Under the pieces are notes generated by a model that did no database searches, had not been told where the DNA came from, and saw nothing but the letters and a program-made list of their open reading frames with translations. A stretch of DNA of 64,000 nucleotides, from contig NZ_CP092489.1 of NCBI RefSeq assembly GCF_025643335.1, positions 1,104,501 to 1,168,500 on the forward strand. The letters are read 5' to 3'. The DNA comes from Endozoicomonas sp. Mp262. Its GTDB lineage: Bacteria > Pseudomonadota > Gammaproteobacteria > Pseudomonadales > Endozoicomonadaceae. Positions 1 to 9,619 of the stretch are shown here, in pieces. The position numbers and the translations under genes were made by a program. Positions within the stretch are counted from its first letter, which is position 1. Each line of letters opens with the position of its first letter.

Positions 1-404
1 GGCATTGCATAAGTAGACAAGTTAATCTTCAGGCCAAAGATGGCCACAAGCCAGGCACCGGCTGTACTGCCCAGATTTGAACCAAAAATAATACCCACAC
101 CTGTTGTAAGGCCAATCAACCCCGCACTGAGAAATGAGATGACAATAACAGAAACAAGAGAGCTCGATTGCAATAATGAAGTGGTCACCAGGCCAAAACT
201 GAAACTTTTCCAAACAGTATCAGTGGTTTTCTGAAGGATACTTTCAAGTAACCCTCCAGTATAAAGCTTGAACCCCTTCTCCAGATAAACCATACCCAGC
301 AGGAATATTGCCACCCCCGCAGCAATCACCTTAAATTCCGAGCTTACCCAGAAACCATAAAGCAGGAGAAGTAAAATAGAGGGGAAAAAAAGCCGATTCA
401 GCAT
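1..404 (-). CDS. Na+/phosphate cotransporter family protein (partial, N-terminal part)
   Basis: The reading frame starts at the ATG whose complement is at 402-404 and runs off the left edge, so only about 134 residues are visible. It opens with hydrophobic segments (residues about 5-20 and 25-40). It carries the repeat typical of the Na/Pi cotransporter family (PF02690): TSLLQSSSLVSVIVISFLSA, then a Gly/Thr-rich loop with GSNLGST. The QSSS and SNLGST motifs mark the pore-forming repeats that bind sodium and phosphate in NptA/YjbB-type inner-membrane carriers. Substrate specificity cannot be settled from the fragment. It is divergent from the H-NS-like gene, with about 500 bases between them. 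Confidence 0.75.
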   Translation of the reverse strand, partial: MLNRLFFPSILLLLLYGFWVSSEFKVIAAGVAIFLLGMVYLEKGFKLYTGGLLESILQKTTDTVWKSFSFGLVTTSLLQSSSLVSVIVISFLSAGLIGLTTGVGIIFGSNLGSTAGAWLVAIFGLKINLSTYAM

Positions 405-910
405 AGTATATGATAACCTTCTGAATATTCAGGCAATAAACCCGCAGGTAACCTATTGATATCACTTCACCCAGGCATAATACAGGCAACGGATTTTATT
501 CATTGTTATGCGTTCCCCCAGGCTTACACATTATTAGTCGGTTAAAAATCCATAAACCTGTATTTTTTTTAATCATTGGCAAGAATATATTTTTTTTCAC
601 TCAAGTTTTTCTCCCATGATTCGAAGTGATTATTCTTGGTTTTATCTACTTGATAAGTTTCAACCTACCTGCTAATTTCTTCAACTTATTGCTGTTAATT
701 CGCTCCCAGCAGTCATTTATGGTTTCTAATCTCTTGCCAGCGACTTATCGCGGCCATTGCTTATAAAATCAAATGGGACTCGCCAAGCGGGGCATTTCAT
801 GAAATCAAGAGTCAATCTTATTAAAATATTATTCACAAAACACTATACCATTTAAAGCAATTCAACTGCTTATTAAATAAGCAACAATCACCTTAAACCC
901 GGAGAGATCA
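405..910. other. intergenic region between the transporter and the H-NS-like gene
   Basis: About 500 AT-rich bases with no credible gene on either strand. It must hold the promoters of the divergent transporter and H-NS-like genes. The only clear structure is the palindrome at 867-883. No repeat family seen elsewhere in the window occurs here. Confidence 0.5.
867..883. promoter_or_regulatory. perfect palindrome in the leader of the H-NS-like gene
   Basis: TGCTTATTAAATAAGCA is a perfect inverted repeat ending 27 bases before the start codon of the H-NS-like gene. Its AT-rich, symmetric form suits a dimeric regulator, or autoregulation by the AT-binding product itself. Nothing shows which protein binds it. 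Confidence 0.35.
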
Positions 911-1342
911 ATGGACACTTATATTGAAATACTAAACAGGCTTAGTAGCAAAACCCGTACAAGATCATTATTTAATGACGTGAAACCCTCTGTCATAAAA
1001 AAAATCATCATAAACATGAATAACGTGCTGCAAGAAAAACTTGAGCAAAAAGAAATAGAAAAACAGCAAAGGCTGGCAAAAGTGGAAATAATAACCAGTC
1101 TTAAAAAGACTTTACAAGACAATGGCTTGTCACTTTCAGACCTGCCTGGATTCGATTCAGAAAAATCCATGATTTCATTGAGAAAAACGACTAAAGAAAA
1201 ATATACCTTTCAGTATATTTCCCTCTCCGGAGATACCGTATTCTGGTATGGAACAACCGCAGGGCGCCTGCCTAAAGCCTTCCAGGATTACCTTGATAGA
1301 ACAGGGAAGAAAAGAATGGACTGTATTGTAAACAATGTCTGA
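911..1342 (+). CDS. H-NS-like nucleoid protein
   Basis: A 143-residue protein with the two-part layout of the H-NS/StpA/MvaT type. Residues about 30-75 are highly charged and helical (oligomerising coiled coil with KLEQKEIEKQQRLAK). The C-terminal part from about residue 95 (KYTFQYISLSGDTVFWYG, then TTAGRLPKAFQDYLDRTGK) resembles the H-NS DNA-binding domain, with the aromatic-Gly-x-Gly-Arg-Pro region altered to TTAGRLPK. The family silences AT-rich, often horizontally acquired DNA, which fits the AT-rich accessory genes in this window. The start is supported by GGAGAG five bases upstream. The assignment rests on layout and the C-terminal pattern; a divergent relative is possible. Confidence 0.6.
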   Translation: MDTYIEILNRLSSKTRTRSLFNDVKPSVIKKIIINMNNVLQEKLEQKEIEKQQRLAKVEIITSLKKTLQDNGLSLSDLPGFDSEKSMISLRKTTKEKYTFQYISLSGDTVFWYGTTAGRLPKAFQDYLDRTGKKRMDCIVNNV

Positions 1343-1366
1343 AGAAAACAGTTTTTAATTATGCGG

Positions 1367-1606
1367 CTACAGCTGATCAATCGTAGACGCCATTAAGATT
1401 ATCAACTTGAAAATATCATCCTGAGTGATATACCGAGGTACTACACTCAAGGTGGCCAGGCCGTTTTCCTGACTGCATATTTTTTCTTTACCAAAACCTT
1501 TGCCTAAACAAGCCATCAGGCTCTTTAACCTGGCTTGTCTTATTGATTTGATATCCATCAATAGAGGGAAGAGGGAATAGTTGCTCAAACTATCCTCTAT
1601 CCCCAT
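1367..1606 (-). CDS. hypothetical protein (doubtful)
   Basis: A 79-residue frame starting 9 bases after the trhP stop on the same strand. It has no ribosome site of its own, so expression would depend on coupling to trhP. I recognise no domain; the central part is basic and the last 20 residues are hydrophobic. It may be a decayed gene or a chance frame. Confidence 0.22.
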   Translation of the reverse strand: MGIEDSLSNYSLFPLLMDIKSIRQARLKSLMACLGKGFGKEKICSQENGLATLSVVPRYITQDDIFKLIILMASTIDQL

Positions 1607-1615
1607 TTTAAGTAG

Positions 1616-2947
1616 TTATGGCAAATTTCTAACCAGCAGGGAAAGCTCATCGGGCTTCATGCCTTCCGGAACGGGGACTTTGACAACATGTCCGGAACCG
1701 GGAGCTACGGCAACAGATTCCCCTTGACGGTTTTCTATTTGATCCAATGTGAAAACCCTGTTGCCCTGAGGCGTCATCAGCTCCATAGTATCGCCCGCCT
1801 CAAACCTGTTTTTAACGTCAATGGTCATATGCTTACCATTACAATCTACCACTTCCCCTACAAACTGCTGACGGGTTCCCCTGGAGTTTCCAGAAAGATA
1901 GTTCTGGTACTCATCATGAACATGGCGACGATAAAAACCTTCGGTATAGCCACGGCTGGCCAAGTTTTCCAAGGTATCCATCATGCTCATATCAAAAGGA
2001 ATGCCTGCCGCGGCATCATCAATGGTTTTGCGGTAGACCTGCGCCGTTCTGGCTACGTAATAAAAAGACTTGGTACGACCTTCAATTTTCAGGGAATGCA
2101 CCCCCATGCCCGTTAAACGGTGAACATGTTGAACCGCCCTCAAATCCTTTGAATTCATGATATACGTGCCATGCTCATCTTCAAAAGCTGGCATATATTG
2201 ATCCGGACGTCCCTGCTCCTGAAGCAGATACATATCATCACTGGTTTCCCCTTTTCCAAGAGTTGGGGTCGGGTTCTGATGAGCAGCCGGGTCAAAAGTC
2301 AGGGGAACCACATCGCCTTCATGAGTTTCTTTGGCTTCATGAGCCTGATACTTCCAGCGGCAGGCATTGGTACATGTACCCTGGTTAGGGTCTCGATGGT
2401 TGATATAACCCGATAACAGGCAACGGCCGGAATAAGCGATACACAGGGAGCCATGAACAAAAACTTCGAGTTCCATATTCGGGCACTCTTCCCTGATTTC
2501 CTGGATTTCATCCAGGGATAGCTCCCGGGAAAGAATAATTCGCTCAACCCCCTGGGTCGCCCAAAATTTCACGGTGGCAAAATTAACTACATTGGCCTGA
2601 ACAGAAAGATGTACTGGCATATCTGGCCAACGCTCACGAACCATCATGATCAGTCCCGGATCAGACATGATCAGGGCATCAGGCTTCATTGCAATGACCG
2701 GCTCCATATCTCTCAGGTACGTTTTCACCTTGCTATTGTGAGGCGCAATATTACTGGCCAGGTAAAATTTCTTACCCTGGGCATGAGCCTCATCAATACC
2801 TTTTTGCAGGTTTTCCAGCTTGAAGTCGTTATTACGAACCCTCAGGCTGTACCGGGGCTGCCCGGCATAAACCGCATCTGCTCCATAGGCAAAAGCAAAA
2901 CGCATGTTTTTCAGGGTTCCCGCAGGAGAAAGTAATTCTGGTTTCAT
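1616..2947 (-). CDS. trhP: tRNA uridine-34 hydroxylase, TrhP/YegQ type (peptidase U32 family)
   Basis: 443 residues, close to E. coli YegQ. The enzyme family takes part in prephenate-dependent 5-hydroxylation of uridine at the wobble position of tRNAs (ho5U). The N-terminus MKPELLSPAGTLKNMRFAF and the U32 signature EVFVHGSLCIAYSGRC (residues about 165-180) are diagnostic; the cysteines there and in NQGTCTNACRW probably bind an Fe-S cluster. The C-terminus has the small beta-barrel (FVGEVVDCNGKHMTIDVKNR). I start at the ATG at 2947 rather than the frame's opening at 3124, because family homology begins exactly at MKPELLSPAG. It runs towards the doubtful 79-residue frame. Confidence 0.93.
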   Translation of the reverse strand: MKPELLSPAGTLKNMRFAFAYGADAVYAGQPRYSLRVRNNDFKLENLQKGIDEAHAQGKKFYLASNIAPHNSKVKTYLRDMEPVIAMKPDALIMSDPGLIMMVRERWPDMPVHLSVQANVVNFATVKFWATQGVERIILSRELSLDEIQEIREECPNMELEVFVHGSLCIAYSGRCLLSGYINHRDPNQGTCTNACRWKYQAHEAKETHEGDVVPLTFDPAAHQNPTPTLGKGETSDDMYLLQEQGRPDQYMPAFEDEHGTYIMNSKDLRAVQHVHRLTGMGVHSLKIEGRTKSFYYVARTAQVYRKTIDDAAAGIPFDMSMMDTLENLASRGYTEGFYRRHVHDEYQNYLSGNSRGTRQQFVGEVVDCNGKHMTIDVKNRFEAGDTMELMTPQGNRVFTLDQIENRQGESVAVAPGSGHVVKVPVPEGMKPDELSLLVRNLP

Positions 2948-3335
2948 GGCACCTGGTACTGCATATCTGGATAATTTCGTGTAAATACCAAGGGCTGTAT
3001 ATAACAAATACCAACAGTCCCCGGGTTTGGCTGAAAAGGGAAACAGTATTTTCAGGACTGGCATTATATCAGTGAAAACTGAATGAGAAATCAGCAATTT
3101 GGGAACTGATAGTAAGGGCTTCACAAGCCATTGAATAACTCAACAGAACCCTTGAGACGAGAAAAAGAGGAGGAATCAGGAAGAAAAAAGGGGCAGCCCT
3201 GACCCCAGGCCAGTCGGTTTCATGCTATCAGCAATTGACCGACGGAACCTTAGGGGCTGTTGACGTTTGCTCGTGTGCTCACGATCAAACGTCAACAGCC
3301 CCTAGGACAAGGCTTGAGTTCAAACAATAAAGATC
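2948..3335. other. intergenic region trhP-rpmG
   Basis: Upstream of trhP this stretch must carry the trhP promoter. The only recognisable structure is the family A hairpin at 3251-3304. No other gene can be supported; the upstream extension of the trhP frame to 3124 lacks family homology. Confidence 0.5.
3251..3304. repeat. short palindromic repeat, family A (solo hairpin form)
   Basis: A 19-base arm beginning TAGGGGCTGTTGACG pairs perfectly with its complement at the other end. After one mismatch an inner TCGTG/CACGA stem follows with the tetraloop TGCT, so almost the whole 54 bases fold on themselves. An identical unit lies at 38312-38365, and the same ends border the roughly 300-base elements at 9322-9619 and 16610-16892. 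TA is present at both ends. It sits between the convergent-facing ends of rpmG and the trhP leader and may help end transcription, although no T-run follows. Confidence 0.8.
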
Positions 3336-3503
3336 TTACTTGATCTTGTATTCCTTGTACTCAACGTGCTTGCGAACCACCGGATCGTACTTCTTGAACA
3401 CCAGCTTGTCAGGGGTGTTACGCTTGTTCTTGGTGGTTGTGTAGTAATGGCCGGTACCTGCAGAGGAAACCAGCTTGATCTTTTCACGGATGCCTTTTGC
3501 CAT
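3336..3503 (-). CDS. rpmG: 50S ribosomal protein L33
   Basis: 55 residues starting [16 protein letters not shown] and ending VEYKEYKIK, the full length of bacterial bL33. It lies in the large subunit near the tRNA exit site. The zinc-binding cysteine pairs found in some L33 proteins are absent, so this is the C-minus, zinc-independent form, useful under zinc limitation. It follows rpmB by 19 bases in the usual rpmB-rpmG operon. Confidence 0.97.
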   Translation of the reverse strand: MAKGIREKIKLVSSAGTGHYYTTTKNKRNTPDKLVFKKYDPVVRKHVEYKEYKIK

Positions 3504-3522
3504 GACTTATAAGCTCCTGGTG

Positions 3523-3759
3523 TTAAACCTTCTGACCAGCGGAACGCAGATCAGCCAGAATGGCGTCAATGCCTTTCTTGTCGATAATACGCATGCCTTT
3601 AGCAGAAACACGCAGGCGCACAAAACGATTTTCACTGGCTACCCAGAAGCGCTTGTAGTGCAGGTTAGGCACAAAGCGACGACGAGTTTTGTTGTGTGCG
3701 TGGGATACGTTGTTCCCGGTGACCGGGCGCTTGCCGGTAACCTGACAAACCTTGGACAT
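3523..3759 (-). CDS. rpmB: 50S ribosomal protein L28
   Basis: 78 residues, [20 protein letters not shown] at the start, typical of proteobacterial bL28. It is first in the rpmB-rpmG operon, upstream of the same gene as in E. coli and Pseudomonas, where radC and coaBC are also close by. One cysteine is present but no zinc CxxC pairs, again the zinc-independent form. Confidence 0.97.
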   Translation of the reverse strand: MSKVCQVTGKRPVTGNNVSHAHNKTRRRFVPNLHYKRFWVASENRFVRLRVSAKGMRIIDKKGIDAILADLRSAGQKV

Positions 3760-4347
3760 TTTGATGGCCTCTCAAACCAATAATCCAGCCATGAGGCCGG
3801 AAATCTTCACTGAATTCCAGAGTCTGCTTAGGGCAGAACTGCCCATGGTTTTATTAGCAGCTACCCTCTCACAAAGACCGGGCTTTATACCAGAGACAGG
3901 CGTCTGATGCAAATTTACGATGCTAGTAAAAACCACCACACCCCGCTATACATGAGGGATACCACGATTTTATGAATTATTTCCAAATTCACTTGACGGC
4001 TTTTTTTGATCGTTTAGTAATCCTTCACCCCCGATGAAATTTATTATTTCTTCGACCCGATCATTAGTCCTGAAATAATGTCCAATTATCCCCCAATCGC
4101 TCACATAACGCATTAGCGGTTGTTGTTTTACCCGTACCATGAGCACCTATCAGAGCCACCAGCATGTTGACATGATTCCTGTGAGTTCATCGGTAGCTAT
4201 CAAAGATAGTTCTTTTTCTGAATAAAGTTGTCATATCAATGCAATTTCAGGTCGCATTCAGAAACATCCCAACCTCTAGTTTTTCTGATAATCACATAAA
4301 GAAACACATAGCAATAAATAGTCTCTCCAAAGCAGTAACATAAAAGC
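3760..4347. other. intergenic region rpmB-gdhB
   Basis: This 588-base region lies between divergent rpmB and gdhB and carries both promoters. It also contains the P-loop gene relic at 4064-4165. I see no RNA gene or repeat here. Confidence 0.5.
4064..4165 (-). pseudogene. relic of a P-loop NTPase gene (N-terminal fragment)
   Basis: A 33-codon frame reads MLVALIGAHGTGKTTTANAL and then CERLGDNWTLFQD before a stop. GAHGTGKTTT is a textbook Walker A motif at the right distance from an N-terminal beta strand. After the stop, another frame continues with a plausible helix (VEEIINFIGGEGLLNDQKKP), suggesting a frameshifted and truncated ATPase/kinase-like gene. No Walker B or later motifs remain. 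Real but dead is the likeliest reading; a chance match is possible because the fragment is short. Confidence 0.4.
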
Positions 4348-7300
4348 ATGAATACTTTTAAAGACATTCGTAAGCTGACCATTGACCAGGTTCAGTCCTG
4401 GATTGCTGAACGGATGCCAGAACAGGCCAGCCTACAGGCTGGCCGTCTAGCCAACTATTACTTTCAGCGCACCCAGTCCCGGGATTTACTCAACATCTCC
4501 GTTGATAATTGCTATGGTTCGTTACTCTGCCTTTGGCAGTTTATCCAGCATAGAAAGTCCGGAGAAATAAAAGTAAGGGCCTATAATCCAGAGCCTGAAG
4601 AGCACTACTGGCATTCAACCCACAGTGTTATTGAGATTCTGGTGGATGACATGCCCTTTCTGGTAGCGTCCATCCTGATGGAGCTGGATCGCCAGGAAGT
4701 GCTGGTACATAACCTGAATCATCCGGTTATCCAGACCCAGCGAGATAATCAGGGCCAGCTTATTTCGCTGCTCGAGCCAACAGATAAAAAAACCGCGCTA
4801 GCACCTGAAGCGCTCATTCGCATAGAAATAGACCGTCAGGCTGATCAACACGAACTAAGCCTGATTGTTTCCGGTATTAAAAATGTTATTAGCGATGTCC
4901 TTCAGGTGGTAACAGACTGGTCTGCAATGGAAACCCATCTGAACGAAGCTGTTGACTGGTGTAAGAACCAGCCTCAACCCATTCCGAAAGCAGAACTGAA
5001 AGAAACCCTGGATTTCCTCCACTGGTTAAAAAACGACAATTTTCTTTTTATTGGCTATCGCTATTATGAGCTTTGCAACAAAGATCAAAATACTTACCTG
5101 AATATTCGCAAAGGCTCTGGACTGGGTACATTCAGGGAGGAGTATCGCAGCAGCCCCTCCAGCCAGCCTCTGTCTCCTTACTTACAGGCCCGGCTACAAG
5201 AACCGGAACTACTGGTTATCAGCAAATCATCAAGCCGGTCAACCATTCAGCGACCCGCCCACCTGGACTATCTGGGTATCAAACAGTTTAGTCCTGAAGG
5301 CAATATCATTGGAGAGTGGCGTTTTTTCGGTCTGTTCTCGTCCCAGGCATACTCAACCCCCCTGGAACAGGTGCCATTGATCAGAAAGAAAGTAGCAACC
5401 CTGCTTGAAGCGGCAGAAACCCCGGAAAACAGCCACCGGGGCAAGGCCCTTCGTCATATCGTCAGTAATTACCCAAGGGATGAAATACTCCAGGCCAGTC
5501 CGGATCAGCTGTTAAATACGGTTATGGGCATACTGGAGTGCCAGGAGCGTCGGCAACTCCGGGTGTTCCTGCGCCCCGATAGCTATGACCGGTTCATCAC
5601 CGCCATGGTTTATGTTCCCAGGGATCATTTCAATACTGAACTGCGCCAGAAACTGCAACAAATTCTTTTGGATGAACTGGAAGGCAATAGCATAGACTTC
5701 AGTGTTCATCTATCAGAACACCCTCTTGTACAACTTCAGTTTACCGTACATTGCCATAATTCCCATGAGCTAAGCCTGGATATTGATGCCCTGGAAAAAG
5801 CCATGGCTGATGCCATTCTGGACTGGAAAGATCTATTACGTCAGGCCATCCTTGAGAAACACGGTGAAGCCACAGGCAGTCGCCTTTATCGATACTATGC
5901 CCAGGCCTTCCCTGCCGCTTACCGGGAAGATGTTCACCCCAGACAGGCTGTAGCAGACATCGAAAGATTTCATAGCCTGGACAGTGATAACCAGATCAGC
6001 ACCTTCCTGTATCATCCGGTAAACGATTTCGACCGATGGCATTTCAGGGTACTTGGCAAAGGCGAGCCCCTGGCTTTATCCAACGTACTCCCCATACTGG
6101 AACAAATGGGCGTTAAGGTATTTAGTGCCCGCCCCTATGTTATCCATCCCCGAAAAAACGACGATGGATGGGTTCTTGACTTCAGCATTGCTCCCTGTAG
6201 CAGCCTGAATCTGGAAGACAGTGTGCTACGAGAGCAGTTCCAACAAGTGTTTGTTCGCACCTGGAAAGGCGAGCTGGAAAATGATGGCTTCAATGCCCTG
6301 GTGGTAAGCTGCGGACTGGCATGGCGGCAAGTGGTGCTGCTGAGGGCGCTGGCTAAATACCTGCTACAACTGCAAATCCCCTTTAGCCAAACCCATATGG
6401 AAGAGGTGCTGAATAGTAATCCAGATATTACCAAACAGCTGATCAAGCTATTTGAAACCCGTTTTAATGTTGAAAGGCAGAGTAATAGTGAAAAGCTGGC
6501 AACAGCCATCAAAGGAAAAATCAGTAAGCTGCTGGATGACGTTGCCAACCTTGATGAAGACCGGATTCTCAGACACTTCCTCAGTGTTATTGAAGCGATG
6601 CAAAGGACCAATGCCTACCAACTGGATAAAGACAACAACCCTAAGCCCTACCTCTCTTTCAAACTAAAACCCGAGACCATTCCCGCAGCGCCCCAGCCAC
6701 GCCCTCTGTTTGAAATCTTTGTCTATTCCCCCTGGGTGGAAGGCATCCATATGCGTGGCGGTAAAATCGCCAGGGGAGGACTACGCTGGTCCGATCGCAG
6801 GGCTGATTTCAGAACAGAGATTCTGGGACTGGTCAAGGCACAGATGGTTAAAAATGCGATTATTGTCCCCCACGGTGCTAAAGGAGGCTTTATCCCCAAA
6901 CAGCTTCCGGTTAATGGCTCAAGGGATGAGATCATTGCTGAAGGTATCAGAAGCTACAAAACCTTTATCTGCGGCCTTCTGGATATCACAGACAATCTCC
7001 AGCAGGGGGAAATCATTCCTCCTGCCAATGTCATTCGCTACGATGAAGACGACCCTTATCTTGTAGTTGCCGCTGATAAAGGCACAGCCACTTTCTCTGA
7101 TATCGCCAATGAACTGTCAAACAGTTATGGCTTCTGGCTTGGTGATGCCTTTGCTTCTGGCGGTAGTCAGGGCTATGACCATAAAAAAATGGGTATTACC
7201 GCAAGAGGGGCCTGGGAATCCGTCAAGCGACTGTTTAAGGAGCAGGGTGTCGATACCCAGAGTCAGGACTTCACCGTTATCGGTATCGGCGATATGGCAG

Positions 7301-9162
7301 GGGATGTTTTTGGTAATGGTATGTTGCTATCCCGGCATATTCGCCTGGTGGCCGCCTTTAACCATATGCATATTTTTATCGATCCAGTGCCCAATGCTGA
7401 AAGCAGCTACCGGGAAAGAGAGCGGTTATTTAATCTGCCAAGATCCAGCTGGGATGATTATGACCGCAGCCTGATTTCCACTGGAGGCGGAATTTTCAGT
7501 CGCCAGGCCAAGAAGATTCGTTTAAGTCCAGAGGCCTGCGAGGCACTTAACATTTCAAAGGCGGTTATCACCCCGGCAGAGCTGATTCAGAACATTCTTA
7601 AAGCCCCTGCTGACCTGCTATGGAATGGCGGCATCGGCACCTATGTTAAAGCCAGTACAGAGTCTGACCGGGATGTTGGCGATCGTAATAACGACAGTGT
7701 ACGTATTAGCGCCAATGAGTTGCAGGTGAAGGTAGTGGGAGAAGGCGGTAACCTGGGACTAACCCAGCAAGCCCGAATTGAATTCTCCCGAAAAGGAGGG
7801 CTGATTAATACGGATGCTGTTGATAACTCCGGGGGCGTGGATAGCTCAGACCACGAAGTCAATATCAAGATACTACTGGATCACATTGTTGCGGCTGGAG
7901 ATATGACGCTGAAGCAGCGTAATCAGATATTGGCTGAAATGACCGATGAAATCGCCTCCCTGGTTCTGCGTCATAACTTCCTGCAAAGCCTGCGACTCAG
8001 TCTCAGCAACCACCAGAGCAGTGTCCTGTTCAATGACCACCGGTTCCTGATTCGCCAGTATGAGAAAGAAGGCAGACTAAAGCGTCGACTGGAATGCCTG
8101 CCTAGTGACTCGGAACTCAAGGCAAGGGGTAAGGCTGGAGAGGGACTTTCCCGCCCCGAAATATCAGTACTGCTTGCCCATACCAAACTGAAGCAATCAG
8201 AGGAACTGGTGACAGCTAAAGTGGATGAAGACAAGTACCTGTCCAGTGCCTTGTATCAGTATTTCCCAACGCCCCTTCGTGAGCGCTTTGAAGCACAGAT
8301 CAATGAGCATCCCCTTAAAACTGAAATTCTGGCTACCCATCTGACCAATTATGTGGGTAACCGGATGGGAGCCACCTTTGTTGAATACATCCAGCAGGAA
8401 ACCCGTTGCAGTACCATTGACGCAGTACGGGCTTTTGTAGCCCTGATCGAGATAGAATCCATTCAACCCCTGTGGGGTCAATTCGAGGCCATAGGGTTTG
8501 AGGTCAGAGATGCTGTCCAGCGGAATGAGCTGGTGAGGATTCAGCGCCAAATCGAAAAAGCCTGTATCTGGCTACTTCGCACCCACGGCAGCAATCTGGA
8601 TATTCAGCAACTGATCGATACTTACAAAGAGGGCGTAAAAACCGTTGCCCAACATCTTGATGGACTTTTGGGTGCCAGCGACAGGGAGTGCCTGCAAGCG
8701 GTCACTGACCAGCTGGTTCATGAAGGTATGACACCGGAGCTGGCACATCGCTGTGCCACTTTGAGATATCACTACTATGCCCTGAGCATCGTTGCCATTG
8801 CCGACCGGAATGGTCAGTCCGTTGAAGATGCCGCCCGTATCTACTTTACCCTGGAAGACCACCTGGCCTTACCCTGGCTTCGCAGCCAGGTCAGGGAACT
8901 GCCTGACAGTGACCTCTGGCAACGCAAGGCACAGCTATCCCTTCGGGATCAGCTGGATCGAAGCCTGGGTGAAAACTGTGCACGGGCACTGCACTCCTCT
9001 GATAAAGGTGTGGATGCCTCTCTCGCCTCCTGGCTGGAGGATAATAATCAGCAGCTACAACGCTGGCAGGCCACCATCCGGGAAATCCAGTCTTCACCGG
9101 AACAAAACCTGGCCATGCTCTCTGTGGCTGTTCAGGAGCTGTCGCTAATGGCTTCAGCGTAA
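4348..9162 (+). CDS. gdhB: NAD-specific glutamate dehydrogenase, large (180-kDa) class
   Basis: 1604 residues, the size of the 180-kDa NAD-glutamate dehydrogenases of Pseudomonas and Streptomyces. It catalyses L-glutamate + NAD to 2-oxoglutarate + ammonia + NADH, mainly for glutamate/arginine catabolism. The N-terminal half (about 1-700) holds the ACT-like regulatory domains. The catalytic part has KIARGGLRWSDRRADFRTE (about 803-821), the lysine-bearing NAIIVPHGAKGGFIPK (about 836-851), DKGTATFSDIANE, GGSQGYDHKKMGITARGAWE, and the Rossmann motif VIGIGDMAGDVFGNGM (about 977-992). A long helical C-terminal domain follows. Frame is intact over 4.8 kb. It is monocistronic and ends in a hairpin terminator at 9174-9202. 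The ribosome site is weak. Confidence 0.96.
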   Translation: MNTFKDIRKLTIDQVQSWIAERMPEQASLQAGRLANYYFQRTQSRDLLNISVDNCYGSLLCLWQFIQHRKSGEIKVRAYNPEPEEHYWHSTHSVIEILVDDMPFLVASILMELDRQEVLVHNLNHPVIQTQRDNQGQLISLLEPTDKKTALAPEALIRIEIDRQADQHELSLIVSGIKNVISDVLQVVTDWSAMETHLNEAVDWCKNQPQPIPKAELKETLDFLHWLKNDNFLFIGYRYYELCNKDQNTYLNIRKGSGLGTFREEYRSSPSSQPLSPYLQARLQEPELLVISKSSSRSTIQRPAHLDYLGIKQFSPEGNIIGEWRFFGLFSSQAYSTPLEQVPLIRKKVATLLEAAETPENSHRGKALRHIVSNYPRDEILQASPDQLLNTVMGILECQERRQLRVFLRPDSYDRFITAMVYVPRDHFNTELRQKLQQILLDELEGNSIDFSVHLSEHPLVQLQFTVHCHNSHELSLDIDALEKAMADAILDWKDLLRQAILEKHGEATGSRLYRYYAQAFPAAYREDVHPRQAVADIERFHSLDSDNQISTFLYHPVNDFDRWHFRVLGKGEPLALSNVLPILEQMGVKVFSARPYVIHPRKNDDGWVLDFSIAPCSSLNLEDSVLREQFQQVFVRTWKGELENDGFNALVVSCGLAWRQVVLLRALAKYLLQLQIPFSQTHMEEVLNSNPDITKQLIKLFETRFNVERQSNSEKLATAIKGKISKLLDDVANLDEDRILRHFLSVIEAMQRTNAYQLDKDNNPKPYLSFKLKPETIPAAPQPRPLFEIFVYSPWVEGIHMRGGKIARGGLRWSDRRADFRTEILGLVKAQMVKNAIIVPHGAKGGFIPKQLPVNGSRDEIIAEGIRSYKTFICGLLDITDNLQQGEIIPPANVIRYDEDDPYLVVAADKGTATFSDIANELSNSYGFWLGDAFASGGSQGYDHKKMGITARGAWESVKRLFKEQGVDTQSQDFTVIGIGDMAGDVFGNGMLLSRHIRLVAAFNHMHIFIDPVPNAESSYRERERLFNLPRSSWDDYDRSLISTGGGIFSRQAKKIRLSPEACEALNISKAVITPAELIQNILKAPADLLWNGGIGTYVKASTESDRDVGDRNNDSVRISANELQVKVVGEGGNLGLTQQARIEFSRKGGLINTDAVDNSGGVDSSDHEVNIKILLDHIVAAGDMTLKQRNQILAEMTDEIASLVLRHNFLQSLRLSLSNHQSSVLFNDHRFLIRQYEKEGRLKRRLECLPSDSELKARGKAGEGLSRPEISVLLAHTKLKQSEELVTAKVDEDKYLSSALYQYFPTPLRERFEAQINEHPLKTEILATHLTNYVGNRMGATFVEYIQQETRCSTIDAVRAFVALIEIESIQPLWGQFEAIGFEVRDAVQRNELVRIQRQIEKACIWLLRTHGSNLDIQQLIDTYKEGVKTVAQHLDGLLGASDRECLQAVTDQLVHEGMTPELAHRCATLRYHYYALSIVAIADRNGQSVEDAARIYFTLEDHLALPWLRSQVRELPDSDLWQRKAQLSLRDQLDRSLGENCARALHSSDKGVDASLASWLEDNNQQLQRWQATIREIQSSPEQNLAMLSVAVQELSLMASA

Positions 9163-9173
9163 GTTAATTATTG

Positions 9174-9202
9174 GCTGGGTTCCTGGAGCCCAGCTTTTCT
9201 TT
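9174..9202 (+). terminator. Rho-independent terminator of gdhB
   Basis: GGCTGGG and CCCAGC(T) form a stem starting about 12 bases after the gdhB stop, with a short loop, followed by TTTTCTTT. Confidence 0.7.
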
Positions 9203-9321
9203 GGGGGAAAGATGTTTAAAGCCACCACCAACAATGAAAAAGTGGGTGAACGTATTCTGGATCACGCAGTCTACGGCCTCCACCGCCAGTAGATTACACT
9301 TCAAGAAGCGCTGTTTTTTTG

Positions 9322-9619
9322 GGGGCTGTTGACGTTTGCTCGTGTGCTCAGCCAAAACCAGCGGTTTCGTGGCTAGACGCAGTAGCGCAGGAATAACCTA
9401 AAGGTCACACGTACTCACGTCTTTCAAGCTACTGCAACGACGACACGGAATCGCTGGTTTTGGCCCTTCGGGTGGCTCGTAAAGCGGCTTTCCGACTGCG
9501 TTGGACTGGCTTAACGTAGAACAACTATGTCTGCACCAGTCCTCCCGGTGTGCCCCATTGGGTATTGCGGAAAACCGCTTTACGAGCCACTGAGCTCACG
9601 ATCAAACGTCAACAGCCCC
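9322..9619. repeat. long palindromic element, family A (MITE-like)
   Basis: About 298 bases bounded by inverted ends GGGGCTGTTGACGTTTG...CAAACGTCAACAGCCCC. Inside are nested inverted repeats: gccaaaaccagcg (9351-9363) with 9452-9464, gcagtagc with gctactgc within that arm, gtggctcgtaaagcgg (9472-9487) with 9575-9590, and ggactgg with ccagtcc. It has no open frame of its own that resembles a transposase, so it would be moved in trans. A second copy at 16610-16892 has paired substitutions in these stems, and solo-end copies lie at 3251-3304 and 38312-38365. Confidence 0.8.

Noticed and set aside
6135-6611. 158-codon minus-strand frame within gdhB
   Set aside because: Low-complexity Ser/Arg-rich antisense shadow of a well-conserved gene.
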